DNA of 64,000 nt from Paraburkholderia sp. BL23I1N1. Its GTDB lineage: Bacteria; Pseudomonadota; Gammaproteobacteria; Burkholderiales; Burkholderiaceae. The number at the start of each line of letters is the position of its first letter. Position 1 is the first letter of the stretch. The stretch covers positions 6,696,001-6,760,000 of the forward strand of contig NZ_RAPV01000001.1 in NCBI RefSeq assembly GCF_003610295.1, read 5' to 3'. The translations under genes and the position numbers were made by a program. Shown here piece by piece: positions 47,180 through 56,229 of this stretch. The notes under the pieces were generated by a model that worked only from the letters and a program-made list of their open reading frames with translations, was not told where the DNA came from and ran no database searches.

Positions 47180-47295
47180 ACCTGAATTGCAACATGCTCG
47201 GGCGCTTCAAAATGACACGCGGTGCGCCAATCGCGGGCCGTCTTCTGCCACATTCAGCGATCGATCGGCACGAGTAAGAATGACGCGGTCCAGAC

Positions 47296-47526
47296 TTACC
47301 GCGCGGTCCATCTCCCGTCGATCACGAGATTCGCGCCGGCCATGAAGGCCGAATCGTCGCTCGCCAGAAAGGCGGCCGCGCTGGCAACCTCGTCAGGCGA
47401 ACCGATTCGCCTGAATGGGCGCTTACAAATCTTCAGTTCAACGTCACGGCTTGTGTTGGGCCCTGGATGCGCACCGCCTTCAAGCACGCCGCCCAGCACC
47501 TCCCAATTCGATTGATTGAGAGCCAT
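47296..47526 (-). pseudogene. SDR C-terminal remnant
   Basis: The minus frame ending at 47296 reads RPFRRIGSPDEVASAAAFLA, then SDDSAFMAGANLVIDGRWTA, the end of a classical SDR (GxPxEVAxxxxFLASDxxxxxxGxxxxxDGG). Upstream, the frame up to the ATG at 47526 has no Rossmann fold, so at least 180 residues are missing. It is divergent from the XRE/MmyB-type regulator, and SDRs are common partners of such regulators. Confidence 0.65.
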
Positions 47527-47592
47527 ATACGAGGCAAAATCATCCTGCTAAAGCGGTGACTTTATCCGGGTATACGTCTTAACAGGTTACGC

Positions 47593-48447
47593 ATGGCCCA
47601 CGTGAACAACGACGCGAGCGACAATCGGCTCGGCAACTATCTGAAGAACCGGCGGACAAAGCTCGACCCCGCATCCTTCGGCATTTCCGGTGGCCGGCGG
47701 CGGACGGCTGGACTGCGCCGGGAAGAAGTGGCGCAGCGCGCCAATATCAGCGCGGCCTGGTACACCTGGCTGGAGCAGGGGCGCGGTGGCAACCCGTCGG
47801 CAGACGTGCTGGACCGCATCGCGAAGGCCCTGATGCTAACCGAGGTCGAGCGCGAACATGTGTTCCTGCTCGGCCTCGGCCATCCGCCCGACGTGCGCTA
47901 TCGCGACAGCGACGCGATCACGCCGCGGCTGCAGCGCCCGCTCGATGCGCTTCCCTACAGTCCGGCAATCGTCAGGACTGCGACATGGAATATCGTTGCC
48001 TGGAACCACGCCGCCGCGGCCGTGCTCACCGACTACGGCTCCCTGCCCCCTGAAAAACGCAACATCCTGCGCATGATCTTCTGCGATCCCCACATCCGTG
48101 CCGCGCAGTTCGACTGGGCAAACGTGGCGCGCCACGTGGTGAGCGCTTTCCGGATCGATGCCGCGCGGGCGGGCGCCGACGCCGAAGTGGCGCCGCTCGT
48201 CGACGAACTGTGCCGCTCAAGCCCCGAGTTCGCCGCCATGTGGCGGGACAATGAGGTGCAAACCCACGGCGACGGGGTCAAGCATCTGCACCACCCCGTA
48301 CTGGGGCAGATCTCGATGGAATACTCATCTTTCGCCGTCAACGGGCGGCCGGATCTTCAAATGGTTGTCTACAACCCGGCGACACCGACCGATCAGGCGC
48401 GGATCCGGTCTTTGATCGAGGGAACGCCGGTCGTTGCTGCGAAGTGA
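47593..48447 (+). CDS. XRE-family regulator with MmyB-like ligand domain
   Basis: The 284-residue protein begins with an XRE HTH (RRRTAGLRREEVAQRANISA, then WYTWLEQGRGGNPSADVLDR) and continues with the MmyB-like PAS-type ligand domain: SPAIVRTATWNIVAWNHAAA, FCDPHIRAAQFDWANVARHV and the late HLHHPVLGQISMEYSSFAV. Members bind fatty-acid-like ligands and typically control a divergent oxidoreductase. Here that gene is reduced to the SDR remnant at 47296-47526. Confidence 0.9.
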   Translation: MAHVNNDASDNRLGNYLKNRRTKLDPASFGISGGRRRTAGLRREEVAQRANISAAWYTWLEQGRGGNPSADVLDRIAKALMLTEVEREHVFLLGLGHPPDVRYRDSDAITPRLQRPLDALPYSPAIVRTATWNIVAWNHAAAAVLTDYGSLPPEKRNILRMIFCDPHIRAAQFDWANVARHVVSAFRIDAARAGADAEVAPLVDELCRSSPEFAAMWRDNEVQTHGDGVKHLHHPVLGQISMEYSSFAVNGRPDLQMVVYNPATPTDQARIRSLIEGTPVVAAK

Positions 48448-48525
48448 GAACGGGACATTCTCAGTCCTTCATGACTATGTTCTGGAGCAGCAAAACATGT
48501 TCCCGACCGCCCCGTTGTGGAGCGT

Positions 48526-48573
48526 CCTGAGATTCGTCTTGAGACTCGCCTTGAGATTCGTCTTTGGATTCAA
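48526..48573. repeat. Four imperfect copies of a 12-base repeat
   Basis: CCTGAGATTCGT, CTTGAGACTCGC, CTTGAGATTCGT and CTTTGGATTCAA follow one another at 48526, 48538, 48550 and 48562. They lie between the XRE gene and the MHS carrier gene, about 125 bases before the latter. They could be slippage or serve as repeated half-sites for a regulator. Confidence 0.75.
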
Positions 48574-48698
48574 TCGCCATATCAATCGTCATGCTAACTA
48601 TCGTGACGCACATTGTCGGGTGAACCCTGCACCACCGGAACCTCTCGTCGCGAAAATGGTCTATTCAGGATCTCGCCCTTTTTTGTGGGAGATCTCAA

Positions 48699-50069
48699 AT
48701 GGCTGCCACGCTATCAGGGGCGACGCCCCTCTCCGATGAGGAGGCCCGGCGGCAGTTGCGCCGCGCCGTCATCGCCAGCACGATTGGTACCACGATCGAG
48801 TGGTACGACTTCTTCCTCTACAGTACGGTCACCGGCCTGGTTTTCGCCAAGCTGTATTTTCCCGGGTCGGACCCACTTGTCGGCACACTACAGGCCTTTC
48901 TGATCTACGCCGTTGGCTTTATCGCGAGGCCGGTTGGCGCGGCCATTTTCGGCCATTACGGCGATCGCATCGGACGTAAGGCCACGCTGATCGTCACGCT
49001 GTTACTGATGGGACTCGCCACGTTTGCCGTGGCCTTTGTTCCAACCTATGCGACGATCGGCATCTGGGGCGCCGTCGCGCTCACGGTGCTGCGCTTTATC
49101 CAGGGCGTGGGCGTGGGCGGCGAATGGGGCGGCTCGGTCCTGATGTCGATGGAATGGGCACGCACCAACGCGCATCGCGGCTTCGTCGCTTCCTGGCCGC
49201 AGTTCGGCGTGCCGGCGGGGCTGTTCCTCGCCAACCTCGCCGTGCTGGCCATGAGTCAGATTTCCGGCAGCGGTTTCCTCACGTGGGGCTGGCGCGTACC
49301 TTTCTTTCTCAGCATCGTGCTGGTCGCGATTGGCCTCTACATCCGCCTGAATATTCTCGAGACGCCGATCTTCGCAAAGCTCCTGGCTGAACGCAAGATC
49401 GAGAAAACGCCGATGCTCGAGGTGTTGCGCCGGCAGCCGAAAGACATCCTGCTCTCGGCGTTTGCGCGCATGGCCGAGCAGGCACCGTTCTATATTTTCA
49501 CGGCCTTTGTCTTTACCTATGGCGTCACGACATTAGGTGTGACACGCGACCTGTTGCTGACGGCGGTGCTGGCCGCTTCCGTGCTGGAATTCGCCACCAT
49601 CCCGCTCTTTGGCCATGTGTCCGACCTGATCGGGCGGCGGCGGATGTACATGATCGGCGCCGCCGCCGTGGGCGTATTCGGTTTCCTCTATTTTGCAATG
49701 GTCGACACTAGGAATCCGATGTGGATTTTCGCGGCCATTGTGCTCTCGCTGGTGCCGCATTCGATGATGTATGGTCCCCAGGCCGCTTTGATCGCCGAAT
49801 CCTTCACGGGGCGGCTGCGTTACAGCGGGGCATCCATGGGATACCAGTTGGCCTCGGTGATTGCCGGCGGTCCTGCCCCGCTGATTGCGACCGCGCTCTT
49901 CGCTTACTACCATTCGGGCTATGCGATCGCGGGCTATGTGCTGGTGTGTGCGCTGCTCAGCCTGTTCGCGGCCTCGCGGCTGGGTGACTACACGAATAAG
50001 GACATCTCGCGCGAATACGACGAAGCGCGCACGATGAGCGATAGCGGACACGCCCATCCGGCAGGATGA
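48699..50069 (+). CDS. MFS transporter, metabolite:H+ symporter (MHS) type
   Basis: The 456-residue carrier has the MHS signature ASTIGTTIEWYDFFLYSTVT, the loop GHYGDRIGRKATLIVTLLLM, and ALTVLRFIQGVGVGGEWGGS, with 12 hydrophobic segments overall. It imports a small organic acid, amino-acid derivative or betaine with protons. GGGAGA lies before the ATG. It is downstream of the XRE gene and of a 12-base tandem repeat. Confidence 0.93.
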   Translation: MAATLSGATPLSDEEARRQLRRAVIASTIGTTIEWYDFFLYSTVTGLVFAKLYFPGSDPLVGTLQAFLIYAVGFIARPVGAAIFGHYGDRIGRKATLIVTLLLMGLATFAVAFVPTYATIGIWGAVALTVLRFIQGVGVGGEWGGSVLMSMEWARTNAHRGFVASWPQFGVPAGLFLANLAVLAMSQISGSGFLTWGWRVPFFLSIVLVAIGLYIRLNILETPIFAKLLAERKIEKTPMLEVLRRQPKDILLSAFARMAEQAPFYIFTAFVFTYGVTTLGVTRDLLLTAVLAASVLEFATIPLFGHVSDLIGRRRMYMIGAAAVGVFGFLYFAMVDTRNPMWIFAAIVLSLVPHSMMYGPQAALIAESFTGRLRYSGASMGYQLASVIAGGPAPLIATALFAYYHSGYAIAGYVLVCALLSLFAASRLGDYTNKDISREYDEARTMSDSGHAHPAG

Positions 50070-50083
50070 TTAGTCATGCTTGA

Positions 50084-50126
50084 CGAGGAAGCTCGACATT
50101 CCGCCAGACAATGTCGAGCTTCCTCG
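50084..50126. terminator. Bidirectional terminator-like hairpin
   Basis: A 17-base perfect stem, CGAGGAAGCTCGACATT with AATGTCGAGCTTCCTCG, encloses a nine-base loop. It lies between the convergent MHS carrier and metal exporter genes, 15 bases past the stop of the former. It lacks a long T-tract, but the position and stem length favour a shared terminator. Confidence 0.65.
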
Positions 50127-50192
50127 CACAGCCTTGCTGGCGCCGAAGCGACGCCCTTCACGTTCTGGACATCGCGACTCGACTGCCGTGAT

Positions 50193-51206
50193 TCAGGCCG
50201 CCGCGTGTGACGATTGCACTTCAACGGTGACATGCGACAGCCCGCTGAAGTGTTCGAGCACTGTGTGATAGAACCGCGAATCACGCTGGGATTCACCCGT
50301 TGCTACGGCCACCACGGCACTCATGTGACCCGGGCCCACTCGCCATACATGCAGGTCGACAACCTTGTCGCCATGTTCTTCGATCGCATTGCGCACGTTC
50401 TCCGCCATGCGCCGGTCGGAACTCATATCGAGCAAAATTGCACCGGTGTCGCGCATCAGCCCATAGGACCAGTTTGCAATCACCAGCGCGCCAATGATGC
50501 CGGCGAGCGGGTCCATCCAGAGCCAGTCAAATGCGCGCGCCAGGATGAGACCGATGATAGCCAGCACGGAGACCGCTGCATCCGCCATCACGTGGACGTA
50601 GGCAGACCGGATGTTATGGTCGCGAGTCGCTGCTTCGTGCGCGTCGTCGTGGTGCGCATGTTCCTCGACTTCGTGCTCGTGTCCGTGTTGATGGCTATGG
50701 CTATGGCCATGTCCATGTCCATGTCCGTGGCTATGGCCGTGGTCGCTGCCGCTCAGCAGCCATACGCTTGCCACGTTGACCAGCAGGCCGACCACCGCGA
50801 TAGGAATCGCCTGGCCGAAGTGAACGGGTACCGGCGATAGAAAACGCGACACCGCCTCGTAGCCGATCAGCACTGCAATCATCGCGAGCACGATGGCACT
50901 CGTGAACCCCGCGAGGTCGCCAAGTTTGCCGGTACCGAACACGAAACGGGAGTCGGTGGCGTGCCTGCGCGCATAGGTGTACGCCAGGGCCGCAATCAGC
51001 ATGGCCCCGGCATGCGTCGACATGTGCAGGCCGTCGGCAACAAGCGCAAGCGAGCCGAACATGCTGCCGCCGACAATTTCAATCAGCATCATCGCGCTGC
51101 ATAGCGCAATGACCGCCCATGTCCTGCGCTCGTTCTGCTCATGGGCTGCGCCCAGAAAAATGTGGTCGTGTCCCGCGCCGAATGCGGCGTTTTTGAAATC
51201 GCTCAT
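50193..51206 (-). CDS. Cation diffusion facilitator, probable Co/Ni exporter (DmeF-like)
   Basis: The 337-residue membrane protein has six helices, the metal-site motif LVADGLHMSTHAG (D58, H61 and H65) in TM2 and VHVMADAAVSVLAI in TM5, and a cytoplasmic ferredoxin-like tail (DLHVWRVGPGHMSAVVAVAT). The loop at residues 156-190 has an extreme His run (HGHSHGHGHGHGHSHSHQHG). It exports divalent metal against protons. The adjacent upstream RcnR-type repressor predicts Ni(II)/Co(II) as substrates, as for DmeF of alpha-proteobacteria. Confidence 0.92.
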   Translation of the reverse strand: MSDFKNAAFGAGHDHIFLGAAHEQNERRTWAVIALCSAMMLIEIVGGSMFGSLALVADGLHMSTHAGAMLIAALAYTYARRHATDSRFVFGTGKLGDLAGFTSAIVLAMIAVLIGYEAVSRFLSPVPVHFGQAIPIAVVGLLVNVASVWLLSGSDHGHSHGHGHGHGHSHSHQHGHEHEVEEHAHHDDAHEAATRDHNIRSAYVHVMADAAVSVLAIIGLILARAFDWLWMDPLAGIIGALVIANWSYGLMRDTGAILLDMSSDRRMAENVRNAIEEHGDKVVDLHVWRVGPGHMSAVVAVATGESQRDSRFYHTVLEHFSGLSHVTVEVQSSHAAA

Positions 51207-51214
51207 GTCCTGCC

Positions 51215-51490
51215 CTACTTGAAATAGCTGTGAACGACCTCGATAAGCTGGTCAGTCGCGCTGCCGGTCGATTCTTCATGGGATTCCGCATCGACGAGAT
51301 GGGTGCGGATATGGTCCTCGAGCACCACCGCCAGCAGGCCGTTCATTGCGCCGCGGCAACTGGTTATCTGCTGCAGGACGTCAATGCACCCCTGCTCTTC
51401 CTCGAGTGCGCGCTCAATGGCTTCAACCTGCCCCTTGATGCGCCGGACGCGGTTGAGCAGCTTCTTTTTTTCGCGAATGGTGTGACTCAT
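51215..51490 (-). CDS. RcnR/CsoR-family Ni/Co-sensing repressor
   Basis: The 91-residue all-helical protein starts MSHTIREKKKLLNRVRRIKG. It has the four residues used by E. coli RcnR to bind Ni/Co: H3, C35 (EEQGCIDVLQQ), H60 and H64 (LEDHIRTHL). It lacks the Cys pair pattern of copper-sensing CsoR. It lies nine bases before the CDF gene, so repressor and exporter form one operon, controlled by the G-tract sites at 51504-51547. The start at 51490 is correct; the longer frame is not coding. Confidence 0.93.
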   Translation of the reverse strand: MSHTIREKKKLLNRVRRIKGQVEAIERALEEEQGCIDVLQQITSCRGAMNGLLAVVLEDHIRTHLVDAESHEESTGSATDQLIEVVHSYFK

Positions 51491-51503
51491 TGATGATCTC
51501 CGA

Positions 51504-51547
51504 TATACCGAGGGGGAGTATATTTCATATAGGGGGGAGGGGTATAC
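51504..51547 (-). promoter_or_regulatory. Two RcnR-type G-tract operators before the metal-exporter operon
   Basis: TATACCGAGGGGGAGTATA (51504-51522) and ATATAGGGGGGAGGGGTATAC (51527-51547, shown without its first base as TATAGGGGGGAGGGGTATAC) each have short AT-rich inverted repeats around a G-tract. This is the operator form of RcnR/CsoR proteins, such as TACT-GGGGGG-N-AGTA in E. coli. The first site lies 14 bases before the start codon. Confidence 0.75.
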
Positions 51548-51691
51548 CAAATATTGGCAGACGAAAGTTTTTCGAAAGCATGTGCCTGGACGACTTCGCC
51601 ACGCATTCACATGCGTCAGGTTTTGCACAAAAGATGGAATAGACGCCGCGCCGGATCGTTTAGAGGTGGTACGAACCAACGGCAGACTTCG

Positions 51692-52447
51692 ATGAGCACT
51701 CGACAACAGCACGTCATTCGTTCTGTCAGCGCAGGGCTGCTAACTGCATCCGCTGCGTTGTTCGCCGGCTGCGGCGGCGGAGGCGGTGGTGGCACAAGCA
51801 GCACGTCGATGATTTCGATCGCCGGGACGGCGGCAACCGGCAAGGCACTCGCGAACGCGACGGTTAGCATCGACTGCGCGCGGGGCTCGATGTCGGTCGC
51901 AGCGGATGCGAACGGAAACTACCACGCGACTTTCGGCGCAGCGACGCCATGCATGATCGCCGCGACTTCGGACGGGACGACGCTGCACTCCACAGCGTTC
52001 GCGGGCGGCACGTACAACGTCACGCCGGAGACAGATCTGTTGCTGTCGTATCTGGCGGCGCAACTCGGTACGAATGAAAACGGGCTCATCGCCGGCTTCG
52101 CGGCGAACACGCACTTCCAGCAGACGCTGCAGAATCAGACCGACGTTCTGACTGCGCAGGCCGCTGTTGTCCAGAATCTGCAGCAAACGTACGGTGTGAC
52201 GCTTTTCGCCCAAAACTTTCTGACCACCGCATTCACTGTCGGCCAGCCAGGCGAGGACAGTGATCTCGAAGCGCTCCTCGCGCGCGGCGCAATCGACGCC
52301 AACGGCGAACCGGACGCGGCGGCCATCACACTGATGACCACGGCGGGGGCCGCGCATCCGATCGCGACATCGCCGGGTGCTACCAGCACGGGCGGGAGCG
52401 GCGGATCCGGCGTGGGCAGCACCGGAGGCTTTGGCGGCATGATGTGA
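51692..52447 (+). CDS. Putative lipoprotein of unknown function
   Basis: The 251-residue product starts MSTRQQHVIRSVSAGLLTAS and has a lipobox ending LFAGC at C27, followed by a Gly run (CGGGGGGGTSST), a common linker after the lipid anchor. The next part, ISIAGTAATGKALANATVSI and GNYHATFGAATPCMIAATSD, resembles a carboxypeptidase-regulatory-like (Ig) domain. The C-terminus is Gly/Ser-rich. It is probably anchored in the outer membrane. Its role is unknown. Confidence 0.75.
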   Translation: MSTRQQHVIRSVSAGLLTASAALFAGCGGGGGGGTSSTSMISIAGTAATGKALANATVSIDCARGSMSVAADANGNYHATFGAATPCMIAATSDGTTLHSTAFAGGTYNVTPETDLLLSYLAAQLGTNENGLIAGFAANTHFQQTLQNQTDVLTAQAAVVQNLQQTYGVTLFAQNFLTTAFTVGQPGEDSDLEALLARGAIDANGEPDAAAITLMTTAGAAHPIATSPGATSTGGSGGSGVGSTGGFGGMM

Positions 52448-52551
52448 GTCGATGCAAGGACGACGAAGCACATGATGCGCATGGGTCGTTGCCCGAAGAC
52501 TCTTTCCCACCCTACTATCCCCCCGTTTGCCGCCCGTTAGGAAAGCCTGAA

Positions 52552-53031
52552 CTAGCGCCTTCGCATCCCACCACCGGATCCGTGCATGCCGCCGAAGTCA
52601 CCCGTATGGCCACCTGGGAACGGCGCGCGATGAAAGCCCGTTCCCATTGGCGCGAAATGATCGTGACCCATCGGATGAAAATGGTCGAAGTGGTGGAAGT
52701 GATGGAAATGATCGACAAAGATCAAGCTCACGCCCGCGCCGATGAAAATCGGCGGCCCCCACCACCACGGGTCGGGATAGGGATAGGCCGTGACGGGGTA
52801 CCACAGCGCGCTACCGTCCGCACTTTGCACAATCTGCCAGGTCCCGTCGCTATCCAGGCACGCACGTCCAACGATCTGCTGCATCGTGCCGTCAATTTCT
52901 GCCTGCCCGACAGCTGCACGGCAATTCGCGCTGTCCGCCGACAAGGGTGACTCGTCATAAGTTTGCGCGAATGCAGGCGCAGCAAAGCCGAGACAGACGA
53001 GCAAGGTCCCGGCACGAAACAGGTTGTTCAT
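52552..53031 (-). CDS. Exported His-rich protein with surface-antigen-like core
   Basis: The 159-residue product begins MNNLFRAGTLLVCLGFAAPA with cleavage after AFA-QT. The core AEIDGTMQQIVGRACLDSDG followed by TWQIV resembles the C-terminal segment of the 17-kDa surface antigen group. Then come PYPDPWWWGPPIFIGAGVSL and a His/Phe-rich tail (FHHFHHFDHFHPMGHDHF), which could bind metal. The frame is open to 53382 upstream, but the signal peptide sets the start at 53031. The ribosome site is weak. Confidence 0.65.
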   Translation of the reverse strand: MNNLFRAGTLLVCLGFAAPAFAQTYDESPLSADSANCRAAVGQAEIDGTMQQIVGRACLDSDGTWQIVQSADGSALWYPVTAYPYPDPWWWGPPIFIGAGVSLIFVDHFHHFHHFDHFHPMGHDHFAPMGTGFHRAPFPGGHTGDFGGMHGSGGGMRRR

Positions 53032-53457
53032 GATGGATGGCCGCGTAAATCCCGACGTTTTCGACGCCCTGTTACCGGCGTCACCTAGCACGTCGGTGTG
53101 CTTGCGCAAATTCACGCCGCGGGTGTACCGGCTGTAGAGGCCGTGGAGGCTTGTCGCCCAGAGCGTGATTGCCTGATGAGTAAACGCTGGAGCACAGCGG
53201 CCTATTCCATTGCCGATTCGCCGGACCCAGGGAAATCCCTCGCCATGCGCGGAGCGGCCTGAACGACCATTGAGCGCCCTGACTACGTGATCTCGTGCGC
53301 CACGCGCGGCAATCGACCATGCTAGGCTACGCGTAGATATCTTGCCGCATGGTATAAATTCCCGCGTCAGGAAAAGAAGCATCGAAAGTTCACGTTGCCT
53401 GAATATCTGCGTCCGCTCCCTCGTTTAGTCTAAACGCAGGCGATTTAAGGTGGATCG
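53032..53457. other. Region between the His-rich gene and the efflux operon
   Basis: About 425 bases with no supportable gene. It contains the promoter area of two divergent units and the palindrome at 53422-53436 near the efflux operon start. Confidence 0.4.
53422..53436. promoter_or_regulatory. Palindrome directly before the RND efflux operon
   Basis: CGTTTAG-T-CTAAACG is a perfect 15-base palindrome that ends 21 bases before the first start codon of the efflux operon, just upstream of its ribosome site AAGGTGG. Its place suits a repressor. The only nearby regulator gene is the AraC-type at 59359-60339, whose family usually binds direct repeats, so another protein may bind here. Confidence 0.55.
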
Positions 53458-54963
53458 ATGATCGACGTTAGCCCGTGTCTTGTCCGGCGGCGGCGCCTGT
53501 GCGTCGCACTCTGCGGTTGCGCCGCAGTGGCCGGCTGCATGGTCGGTCCCGATTACCGCACGCCCCCCGCACCCGCTACCGACACCTATACCGCCTCGCC
53601 GATGCCCGAGCAGACGGCCTCCTCTCCTGGGGCCGCCGGCTTGCCGCAACGCTTTGTGCCGGGACAGGACATTCCCGCCGCCTGGTGGGCGCTCTTTCAT
53701 TGCGAGCCGCTCGACGCGCTGATCCGCCAGGCCCTCGTGAACAGCCCAAACATCGCCGCGGCGCAAGCCGCATTGCGGCAAGCGCGCGAGAACTTCGTTG
53801 CGCAAGCCGGCGGCACCCTTCTGCCCGGCGTCGACGCGCAGCTCGGCGCCACGCGCGAAAAATTGAACGGCATCGCGTTCGGCCAGCCCGGCGTAGTCGA
53901 TGAATTCAATCTCTACAACGCATCGGTGAACGTGTCGTACAAACTCGACGTGTTCGGCGGTACGCGGCGCGAGCTCGAAGCGTTGCACGCGCAGGTTGAT
54001 TACCAGCGCTTCCAGTTGCAGGCCGCCTATCTCGCCATGTCCGCCAACATCGTGACCGCGGCCGTCAAGGAAGCGTCACTGCGTGCCCAGATCGAGGCCA
54101 CCGAGCAGATCGCCGCGGAAGAAGACGATGAACTGGGCGTACTCGGCAAGCAATTCGAACTGGGGGGCGTGGGCCGCACGACGGTACTCGCGCAACAGAC
54201 CCTGGTGGCGCAGACCCGCGCAACGCTCCCGCCGCTGCACCAGCAACTCGACCAGGCGCGTCACCAGCTCGCCGTGCTGGCCGGCAAACTGCCGAGCGAC
54301 ATCGCACTGCCCGAATTCAGGCTCGACATGTTTTCGTTGCCCGAGACGCTGCCGGTCAGTCTTCCGTCGGCACTTGTTCAGCAACGGCCCGACATTCTCG
54401 CCGCCGACGCCGTGCTGCATCAGGCCAGCGCGCAAGTCGGCGTGGCGACCGCGGCGATGTATCCGCAGATCACGTTGTCCGCCAGCTACGGCGCCGAGGC
54501 CCTCACGCCGGCCCAGGTGTTCAGAGCCGGCAGCACGATCTGGAGTCTCGGCGCAGGCCTGCTGCAACCGGTTTTCCACGGCGGGCAACTGAGTGCGCAG
54601 AAGCGCGCGGCCGAGGCGGCGTACGAGCAGGCCGATGCGCAATATCGTGAAACGGTGCTGCTGGCGTTCCAGAACGTCGCGGACTCGCTGCGCGCGCTCG
54701 ATCACGACGCGACCGGTCTGAAAGCGCAGACCGACGCCTGGCGCTCCGCCGGCGATTCGCTGGATCTGACGCGCGGGCAGTACCGCATCGGCGGAGTGAG
54801 CTACCTGGCGCTACTCGACGCCCAACGCCAGTACCACCAAACGGTGGTGAGTCGCGCGCAGGCCCAGGCATCCCGATACGCCGACACCGCGGCCCTCTTC
54901 CAGGCGCTCGGTGGCGGCTGGTGGAATGCCGCTGCGCCGGCCACCGCCGCAACAACGCATTGA
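53458..54963 (+). CDS. RND efflux outer-membrane lipoprotein (NodT/OprM type)
   Basis: The 501-residue protein has a lipobox AVAGC with C27 after the Arg/Cys-rich signal peptide, followed by MVGPDYRTPPAP, the usual start of mature OprM-like proteins. Two outer-membrane efflux repeats follow, with WWALFHCEPLDALIRQALVN and NIVTAAVKEASLRAQIEATE, then ADAVLHQASAQVGVATAAMY and a terminal VSYLALLDAQRQYHQTVVSR. It forms the TolC-like outer channel. AAGGTGG lies before the ATG. It is the first gene of the operon; more often the channel gene comes last. Confidence 0.92.
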   Translation: MIDVSPCLVRRRRLCVALCGCAAVAGCMVGPDYRTPPAPATDTYTASPMPEQTASSPGAAGLPQRFVPGQDIPAAWWALFHCEPLDALIRQALVNSPNIAAAQAALRQARENFVAQAGGTLLPGVDAQLGATREKLNGIAFGQPGVVDEFNLYNASVNVSYKLDVFGGTRRELEALHAQVDYQRFQLQAAYLAMSANIVTAAVKEASLRAQIEATEQIAAEEDDELGVLGKQFELGGVGRTTVLAQQTLVAQTRATLPPLHQQLDQARHQLAVLAGKLPSDIALPEFRLDMFSLPETLPVSLPSALVQQRPDILAADAVLHQASAQVGVATAAMYPQITLSASYGAEALTPAQVFRAGSTIWSLGAGLLQPVFHGGQLSAQKRAAEAAYEQADAQYRETVLLAFQNVADSLRALDHDATGLKAQTDAWRSAGDSLDLTRGQYRIGGVSYLALLDAQRQYHQTVVSRAQAQASRYADTAALFQALGGGWWNAAAPATAATTH

Positions 54964-55065
54964 TGGTGCCCGGCGGGACACGCGCTCAACCGCTCTTTGC
55001 AACATGCACCATCAGAAAGGAAGGACCGTCCGGCGCTTCGCCCAATGCCCTGCAAGGACATCACG

Positions 55066-56217
55066 ATGACCGAGAGAAAACCGATGGCCAAGCGGATGGT
55101 GATCATGCTGATCTGTGTCGGCCTGCTGCTGGCCGCGCTCGTCGGCTTCAACCAGTTCCGCACCTACATGTTCGGCAAGTTCATGGCGAGCAACGCGGCG
55201 CCGCCCGCCACCGTCTCGGCGGTCGTCGCCGGCTATCAGTCGTGGCAGCCGCAGCTTGCGGCGGTTGGCAGCCTGCGCGCCGTGCGCGGCGTCGATGTCA
55301 CTACCGAGGTCGCGGGCCTCGTGCGCGAAGTGGCGTTCAACTCGGGGCAGGAAGCGAAAGCCGGGCAAATCCTTGTCAGACTCAATGCCGACAGCGACGT
55401 GGCGCTGCTCCAGTCGCTACAGGCCGCGGCAGAACTCGCACAGACGGTCTACACGCGCGACAAGGCGCAGTACGGCATCAAGGCAATCGCCAAGGCGCAG
55501 CTCGACGCGGACGCCGCCGACCTGAAGGGCAAGAAGGCGCAAGTCGCGCAACAGGCCGCGCTCGTCGACAAGAAGACGATTCGCGCGCCGTTTGCGGGGC
55601 GCCTCGGCATCACCACGATCAATCCGGGGCAGTACATCAATCCGGGCGATGCGATCGTCACGCTGCAAGCGATCGATCCGATCTACGCCGATTTCACCCT
55701 GCCGCAGCAGCAGTTGGGGCAGCTCGCGATCGGCCAGACCATCGTGGTCGACACCAACGCGTACAGCGGGCAAACGTTCGTGGGCAAGATCCAGTCGGTC
55801 AGTCCGAAAGTCGACAGCACCACGCGTAACGTGCAGATCGAAGCCAGCGTGGACAATCACGAGCGCAAGCTGCTGCCGGGCATGTACGCGAACGTGAAGA
55901 TCGACGCGGGCGCCGGGCAGCGCTACCTGACGCTGCCGCAAACGGCCATCACCTACAACCCCTACGGCGCGACCGTGTTCATTGTCAAGCCGGGCACCCA
56001 ACCCAACGCGCAGGGCAAGACGCTGCCCATCGCGCAGCAGGTGTTCGTCACGCCGGGCCCGACGCGCGGCGACCAGGTCGCGATCCTGAAAGGTGTCGAA
56101 GCCGGCGCCCAGGTCGTGACGAGCGGGCAGCTCAAGCTCAAGAACGGCACAGCGCTCATCATCAACAACAGCGTGCAGCCGGCGGACAGTCCGAACCCGG
56201 CGCCTCAGGAACAATAG
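55066..56217 (+). CDS. RND efflux periplasmic adaptor (membrane fusion protein)
   Basis: The 383-residue protein has an N-terminal anchor segment (MVIMLICVGLLLAALVGFNQ), a split lipoyl domain (VDVTTEVAGLVREVAFNSGQ and IRAPFAGRLGITTINPGQYI), a short coiled hairpin and a beta-barrel (LPGMYANVKIDAGAGQRYLT). No lipobox is present. It links the inner pump and outer channel. The start at 55066 follows AAGGACATCACG; the frame is open to 54997. The pump gene starts 12 bases after its stop. Confidence 0.93.
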   Translation: MTERKPMAKRMVIMLICVGLLLAALVGFNQFRTYMFGKFMASNAAPPATVSAVVAGYQSWQPQLAAVGSLRAVRGVDVTTEVAGLVREVAFNSGQEAKAGQILVRLNADSDVALLQSLQAAAELAQTVYTRDKAQYGIKAIAKAQLDADAADLKGKKAQVAQQAALVDKKTIRAPFAGRLGITTINPGQYINPGDAIVTLQAIDPIYADFTLPQQQLGQLAIGQTIVVDTNAYSGQTFVGKIQSVSPKVDSTTRNVQIEASVDNHERKLLPGMYANVKIDAGAGQRYLTLPQTAITYNPYGATVFIVKPGTQPNAQGKTLPIAQQVFVTPGPTRGDQVAILKGVEAGAQVVTSGQLKLKNGTALIINNSVQPADSPNPAPQEQ

Positions 56218-56229
56218 AGAGACCGCGCG

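Noticed and set aside
50685..50750. Microsatellite-like CATGTC/CTATGG hexamers
   Set aside because: They encode the His-Gly-rich metal loop of the CDF exporter, so they are explained by coding; only possible length variation remains of interest.
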